Assembly: GCA_023249895.1 (NCBI GenBank)
Contig: JAHFBS010000012.1
Coordinates: forward strand, 1 to 11,439
Reading direction: 5' to 3'
Length of the DNA: 11,439 nucleotides
Source of the DNA: a bacterium
Lineage (GTDB): Bacteria > Babelota > Babeliae > Babelales > RVW-14
Shown one piece after another: positions 7,984-11,439 of the stretch. Every line of letters starts with the position of its first letter. Positions within the stretch are counted from its first letter, which is position 1. The translations under genes and the position numbers were made by a program. The notes under the pieces were generated by a model that was not told the origin of the DNA, did no database searches, and worked only from the letters and a program-made list of their open reading frames with translations.

Positions 7984-8012
7984 GATATATAAATAACCGC
8001 ATACGAATGCAA
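7984..8012 (-). promoter_or_regulatory. Possible promoter for the exported Ala/Pro-rich protein
   Basis: On the minus strand TTGCAT (8012-8007) and TATATC (7989-7984) are separated by 17 bases, with an AT-rich leader of about 55 bases before the ATG at 7922. The hexamers are only moderate matches (three and four of six). Confidence 0.4.
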
Positions 8013-8072
8013 GGCTTTGTAAAAAACATTACCAAGAAGAAGATCAACAGAGAAAGAGAGATTTATCGGGAG

Positions 8073-8933
8073 TTATCGTGAAGACTTTTCTCGACGCACA
8101 ATCACAACCCAAAGGATAACGGCAACAAGTCCAAAAAGCGCATGCGCAAGAGGAGCTTGTCGTAGATCGCCATTAAGCCACCAGGGCAATGTGCTGAAGT
8201 ACGTGATGCAAGGAATGCGACGGATAAATACTTTGACAAATACAGTACCCGCATGCACACCCATGCCAACATACAGCTTTTCGGTAAGAACAAAAAATGA
8301 ATTGAGCATGAAGCCGAACAAAAACAATCCGAGCCCAAGTTGCCAATGAGTAGTTAGTAAATCGAGTGGATCTGTAAGATTGTGCACAATCATGAAAATT
8401 GTTGAGGCGAGCAATGCGCTGGCAATTTTTGACATGCCTTGGCGGAAAAATGGGTACAATGTTCCGCGGAAAATAAGTTCTTCTGTCCAAGCAAGAAAGA
8501 AGGTTGCAACCAATCCCCACAAAAGACTGCCAACTTTTGATGGGATCAATGCTAACAACTCAGGTTGAAAGGTTGCATATCCAAGCATAACAGCTGCGGC
8601 AAGAACACAACTGTGGAGTGTAAAAAAAAGTGTGAACAATCCAAAAAAAGTTTTTAACCATTGTACGCCGGTTAAAAACAGAACGTTGGTTGCAAAAAAA
8701 TGTCGCATAAAATTGTGCGACACGGTCGTGAGCAAAAGTAAAATATGCAAAATCACCGCGGAAGTGAATGCAATTTTGCCAACGCCACGACTTGCAAGCA
8801 ACGTGAAGGTTGGATCAAACCACACCGCAATCGGTTGAAGTAGGTGATATGAAAGGAAAAGGGAAAAGGCCGATAGTGCTATCGGCCCTACATATACGAA
8901 TTTTTGTTTGAACAATGATGCTGATGTATTCAT
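8073..8933 (-). CDS. CPBP-family intramembrane metalloprotease (Rce1/Abi-like)
   Basis: The 286-residue product is polytopic and carries the three CPBP motif regions: EELIFR (E151, E152, R156), FMIVH (F180, H184) and GVHAG (H227). In Rce1-type proteases the glutamates and histidines form the active site within the membrane. The substrate is unknown; bacterial members include prenyl-protein-protease-like, bacteriocin-immunity and regulatory proteins. About eight hydrophobic segments surround the motifs, and the C-terminus is basic. The ATG overlaps the stop of the HU gene as ATGA, suggesting translational coupling. A terminator-like hairpin lies within codons 16-22. The third motif lacks the Asn often found a few residues after the His, so activity is likely but not certain. 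Confidence 0.88.
   Translation of the reverse strand: MNTSASLFKQKFVYVGPIALSAFSLFLSYHLLQPIAVWFDPTFTLLASRGVGKIAFTSAVILHILLLLTTVSHNFMRHFFATNVLFLTGVQWLKTFFGLFTLFFTLHSCVLAAAVMLGYATFQPELLALIPSKVGSLLWGLVATFFLAWTEELIFRGTLYPFFRQGMSKIASALLASTIFMIVHNLTDPLDLLTTHWQLGLGLFLFGFMLNSFFVLTEKLYVGMGVHAGTVFVKVFIRRIPCITYFSTLPWWLNGDLRQAPLAHALFGLVAVILWVVIVRREKSSR
8856..8887 (-). terminator. Terminator-like hairpin inside the start of the CPBP gene, after HU
   Basis: On the minus strand GGCCGATAG and CTATCGGCC (8887-8868) form a perfect 9-bp inverted repeat separated by two bases, followed by TTTTCCCTTTT (8867-8857). This is the layout of an intrinsic terminator, 43 bases after the HU stop but inside codons 16-26 of the CPBP gene. 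It could end most HU transcripts and leave the protease to readthrough. The tract is interrupted by three C, so efficiency is uncertain. Confidence 0.5.
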
Positions 8934-9208
8934 GCAGAACGAAGTTGCTCTTTAAGATGCTTACCAGGCTTGAAACGAGGGACGCTGATTGCTGGCAAAT
9001 GAATGCGTTGTTTGGTTGATGGATTAATACCAGCACGTGCAGGACGACGGGACAGCCAATAGGTTCCAAAGCCGGTTAATGAAACCTTTCCACCCTTTTT
9101 AAGCGTACGCTCCACGATGCGGGTGAATGATGAAAGAACTTTAGCAATGTCTTTTTTGCTGAAGTTCGTCTCTTCGCTCAAGGCGGCTATCAACTCGCTC
9201 TTGTTCAT
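8930..9208 (-). CDS. HU/IHF-family histone-like DNA-binding protein
   Basis: The 92-residue product is a standard HU-size protein that dimerises, bends DNA and organises the nucleoid. It begins MNKSELIAALSEE and contains GFGTY (46-50), the DNA-binding arm RAGINPST (58-65) with the tip proline P63, and the closing VPRFKPGKHLKEQL. I chose the ATG at 9208 because GGGAG (9219-9215) lies six bases upstream and MNKSEL is the usual family start; an in-frame ATG at 9223 would add five residues. A strong promoter sits at 9258-9286. Its stop overlaps the start of the downstream CPBP gene. HU and IHF subunits cannot be separated safely here; HU is more likely because only one gene is seen. Confidence 0.95.
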   Translation of the reverse strand: MNKSELIAALSEETNFSKKDIAKVLSSFTRIVERTLKKGGKVSLTGFGTYWLSRRPARAGINPSTKQRIHLPAISVPRFKPGKHLKEQLRSA

Positions 9209-9214
9209 AGGAAT

Positions 9215-9219
9215 CTCCC
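9215..9219 (-). promoter_or_regulatory. Shine-Dalgarno site that fixes the HU start
   Basis: GGGAG on the minus strand lies six bases before the ATG at 9208. The alternative ATG at 9223 is upstream of this site and has no comparable one. Confidence 0.7.
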
Positions 9220-9257
9220 ACAATAGTTACACCCGTATTTACGACATTTCTATGTGA

Positions 9258-9286
9258 AATTTAGAGGGACCAGATTCGTTTGTCAA
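9258..9286 (-). promoter_or_regulatory. Strong sigma-70-type promoter for HU
   Basis: On the minus strand a perfect TTGACA (9286-9281) is followed after the ideal 17-base spacer by TAAATT (9263-9258). Transcription would start near 9251, giving a leader of about 43 bases. This fits an abundant protein. Confidence 0.65.
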
Positions 9287-9455
9287 GCAAAAGCGCGCAG
9301 TCTGAGCACTAAATCTTTGTCTTGTGTATTAAAATTTATAACAACAAAAAAAATAAGGCGGCCATGCGCGTCAAATGGCACATTCTTTTCTGGGAGTAAC
9401 GTATGGTGATATATTTTTGATAGACACAATAAATGATACACTTGGCTATTTATGT

Positions 9456-9463
9456 AAGAGGAG
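9456..9463 (+). promoter_or_regulatory. Shine-Dalgarno site that fixes the tatD start
   Basis: AAGAGGAG lies four bases before the ATG at 9468, which begins MFIDTHCHL, the normal TatD N-terminus. The frame is open further upstream to an ATG at 9375, but that would put 31 atypical residues before the metal-binding motif. Confidence 0.75.
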
Positions 9464-9467
9464 CCCC

Positions 9468-10289
9468 ATGTTTATTGATACCCATTGCCATCTCAATATG
9501 ATGGTGACCAAAAAACCTGATGAATTATTGTGTAATGAAAGTTTTATTATTATTGAACACATTGTTAATCAAGCAGAACAAGCAGGTGTTTGTTCTATTA
9601 TTAACGTCGGAACAGGAATTAATGAAAGTCTAAATTCAGTTGCTGTTGCACGGCGATGTTCTCATGTCTATGCAACCGTAGGCATTCATCCTGAAGATGT
9701 TAGTCAATACGCGCATCAATCGATACAGGCATCATTGGCTCCCTTGCGAGAGCTTCTTGTTCACAAAGAAGAAAATAAAATTGTAGCGATTGGGGAAGTG
9801 GGCTTAGATTTTTTTCACACGCCTTATGATAAACAGCTACAAATTGATTTTTTTAAAGCACAAATTGAGCTCGCGCTTGAATATCAGCTTCCGCTTACCA
9901 TTCATATTCGTGAGGCTGGTGATGAGGTTATGAAAGTTCTTGAAGAATATTCTCATGATGGGATTCGTGGCGTTATTCATTGCTTTTTGCAGAATGAAAG
10001 TTTGGCGCAAACAATTCTATCGTGGGGACTTTATGTTGGCCTTGATGCACCAATAACTTATCCAAAGAATAATGATCTGCGCGAGCTCTTTAAAAAAATC
10101 CCACTCGAACGCATTCTTCTTGAAACCGATGCCCCATTTTTGCCACCACAACAGTACCGTGGTAAACAAAACACGCCTGCATATATTCCCTTAATTGCCG
10201 CAGCACTTGCAGCATTACGTGATATTGATACTGCTGTTGTTGAAGACGTAACAACGGCTAATGCACAGAAATTATTTTTTGGGAAATAA
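9468..10289 (+). CDS. tatD: TatD-family metal-dependent DNase/hydrolase
   Basis: The 273-residue product is a TatD-type TIM-barrel hydrolase of the amidohydrolase superfamily. Family members act as 3'-5' exonucleases or DNA-repair nucleases, and some remove D-amino acids from tRNA. The metal-binding set is complete: H6 and H8 in DTHCH, E110 in AIGEVGLDF, H146 in TIHIRE, H171 in VIHCF, and D221 in LLETDAPFL. The conserved VGIHPED (71-77) is also present. The length is slightly above the usual 255-265, with a small insertion near 13-28. The gene is divergent from HU; I found no clear promoter for it between 9287 and 9455. Its last 18 bases overlap the 3' end of the convergent YdjM-like gene. 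The paralogues TatD, YcfH and YjjV cannot be told apart here. Confidence 0.94.
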   Translation: MFIDTHCHLNMMVTKKPDELLCNESFIIIEHIVNQAEQAGVCSIINVGTGINESLNSVAVARRCSHVYATVGIHPEDVSQYAHQSIQASLAPLRELLVHKEENKIVAIGEVGLDFFHTPYDKQLQIDFFKAQIELALEYQLPLTIHIREAGDEVMKVLEEYSHDGIRGVIHCFLQNESLAQTILSWGLYVGLDAPITYPKNNDLRELFKKIPLERILLETDAPFLPPQQYRGKQNTPAYIPLIAAALAALRDIDTAVVEDVTTANAQKLFFGK

Positions 10290-10742
10290 GCGACGTAGTC
10301 CAAAATCTAAGAACCAGTGGCTGAGCGCTCCTGTGCAAAAATAGACGCAGCATATAACCAAAAATAAACGATGGTTGTGTGTGCGCGTGTAGGCAATGGT
10401 TGCAAGCACCAGGCTCAGCGCAATCAAAAACCATGGACGATGGGTAAGGGTGCGATGGGGGATAAAGAGTGCTCCAAGACAGGTAATACTCAGCCCAATA
10501 AAAACAGGGATATTGTAAATAAGCGCAAGCGGAAGAGCAGCGATAAGTGCAATGAGAAAAAATTGTTGTATGGTGCTGCGCGTGTCAATGTCGGGAAAAA
10601 GTGCGCCCAGAATTGTGCTTGCTATAAAAGCGGGGTGCGCGTACCAGGGCCATTGATGCGTAGGAGCAAGCTGCGTAATGAAAAATGCCGTAAGCGCATA
10701 CGTTGCGACGCCGCCTGCAATGTGTCCTCGGTATGTCGACAT
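10272..10742 (-). CDS. YdjM/DUF457-type membrane-bound metal-dependent hydrolase
   Basis: The 156-residue product resembles the YdjM (LexA-binding, inner-membrane metal-dependent hydrolase) family. Conserved polar residues sit between about four hydrophobic segments: H7 in RGHIAGG, D51 and D53 in LFPDIDTRS, H96 and H101 in PHRTLTHRPW, and H142 and D146 in LSHWFLDF. These could form a metal site at the membrane surface. The reaction is not known for the family, although a phospholipase-like fold has been proposed for relatives. Its Shine-Dalgarno AAAGG (10753-10749) overlaps the stop codon of the upstream SpoIID-domain gene, with nine bases between the two genes, so they are probably translationally coupled. 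The product is shorter than many family members (about 170-200). Confidence 0.85.
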   Translation of the reverse strand: MSTYRGHIAGGVATYALTAFFITQLAPTHQWPWYAHPAFIASTILGALFPDIDTRSTIQQFFLIALIAALPLALIYNIPVFIGLSITCLGALFIPHRTLTHRPWFLIALSLVLATIAYTRTHNHRLFLVICCVYFCTGALSHWFLDFGLRRLFPKK

Positions 10743-10751
10743 AAATGGCCT

Positions 10752-11439
10752 TTACAACAACCTACTCAACTTTGTTCCCGGATAATAGAAGCCCAAAATA
10801 CCTTTGGTACTCCAGCCGTTTTCTACCATCCACTTGCATCCCCACTGGCATGCGCCACATTGATGGCCATATCCTTTGCCGGTGAAGACGACACGATCAC
10901 GAACTTTTTTTGCCACAAAATTAAGACTCTTGATATCAGCAATCATTGAGCCACGAATATCAATGCCGGTCAGCGTGAAGGGCGTTTTGTGTTTGTCATA
11001 AATTCTTACTTTATGAACAACACCTGCTTTATCACAATCAGTTACTTTAATAGCGCTCAAAGAACCTTTAAAGTTTTTGAGCCGTTGTGAAATGCGTGGG
11101 TTATTTTTGAGCCGTTTTAGGAACGTATCAACATGCAGATCTTCTTTCCAACGGTGTGCAGGGCCTGCTGAGCAGAAGGTACATTTTTTCTTGCGACAAA
11201 GATAAGGTTTACTTTTGTCACGGTTACGCATAAGCGCAGGAACTGATCCTCCACAACAAATATCAAACATTGCAAGAGCAATGCGGTTTTTGTACGTAAG
11301 GATTAACCCTTCTGTTTCCTTAACCGCTTGGCGCAAATGAGTGTAGTTATGTGTGCCGTTATACACCTGGTGCAAATTGGTGTTTTTAATGTCATAAAAA
11401 CGATAACGTGGATTTTTAAGACGTGCTTGTTGCATCAAA
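10752..11439 (-). CDS. SpoIID/LytB-domain protein, C-terminal 229 codons or so; 5' end outside the window
   Basis: The frame is open to the window edge, and the first in-frame TTG/ATG codons look internal, so the N-terminus, including the expected catalytic Glu region, is missing. The visible part (numbered from the TTG at 11438) matches the SpoIID domain: VYNG followed by AVKETEGLILTYKNRIALA (38-56), the CGG motif (62-64), PYL at 78-80, and the closing GKGYGHQCGACQWG (187-200) with ILGFYYPGTKL (214-224). SpoIID enzymes are lytic transglycosylases that cut peptidoglycan glycan strands, and LytB relatives enhance amidases. The region is unusually cysteine-rich: C61, C62, C81, C86, C89, C135, C194, C197, C201. 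C81-C89 with H95 could bind zinc. No spore genes are present, so a cell-wall remodelling role is more likely. Confidence 0.9.
   Translation of the reverse strand, partial: LMQQARLKNPRYRFYDIKNTNLHQVYNGTHNYTHLRQAVKETEGLILTYKNRIALAMFDICCGGSVPALMRNRDKSKPYLCRKKKCTFCSAGPAHRWKEDLHVDTFLKRLKNNPRISQRLKNFKGSLSAIKVTDCDKAGVVHKVRIYDKHKTPFTLTGIDIRGSMIADIKSLNFVAKKVRDRVVFTGKGYGHQCGACQWGCKWMVENGWSTKGILGFYYPGTKLSRLL

Noticed and set aside
9375..9467. N-terminal extension of TatD by 31 residues
   Set aside because: The ATG at 9468 has a strong ribosome site, and the family begins at MFIDTHCH. The extension looks like untranslated leader.

Overview
The window looks like a chromosome segment from a Gram-negative, host-dependent bacterium. 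The best guess is Candidatus Dependentiae (TM6, Babeliales), with Chlamydiae or another obligate intracellular lineage as the alternative. The main clue is a tandem pair of NTT-family nucleotide transporters on the minus strand (1-651 and 691-2115), a family typical of bacteria that take ATP or nucleotides from a host cell. A Kdo transferase (waaA) shows that lipid A/Kdo is made, so there is an outer membrane. The remaining genes are housekeeping (lon, HU, tatD), envelope-related (SpoIID/LytB-like, YdjM-like, CPBP), or unrecognised exported proteins. Taxonomy is inferred from gene content only; no marker RNA is present.

Layout. 1-2115: two paralogous NTT transporters in one minus-strand unit behind a good promoter at 2247-2274. 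2116-2443: divergent intergenic region. 2444-4825: lon on the plus strand, ending at a GC-rich palindrome shared with the convergent waaA (4881-6197, minus). 6312-6479: a tiny plus-strand membrane or exported acidic protein with its own promoter, convergent across a 12-bp hairpin with a 461-residue exported Ala/Pro/Lys-rich protein (6537-7922, minus). 8073-9208: a two-gene minus-strand unit in which the HU gene overlaps a CPBP-family membrane protease gene by ATGA, with a terminator-like hairpin inside the first codons of the protease gene. 9468-10289: tatD (plus), whose 3' end overlaps that of a YdjM-like membrane hydrolase gene (10272-10742, minus). That gene lies 9 bp after a SpoIID/LytB-domain gene (10752 to the window end, 5' truncated).

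How the genes work together. The transporters would supply host nucleotides. WaaA, the SpoIID-domain protein and perhaps the YdjM-like protein serve the envelope. Lon and HU are general maintenance. The most open questions are the 461-residue protein, which combines a proline-rich stretch with two degenerate WH2-like motifs and could be host-directed, and the HU/CPBP unit with its intragenic hairpin. I saw no CRISPR array, insertion sequence, rRNA or tRNA, and no clear new multi-gene defence or mobile system.
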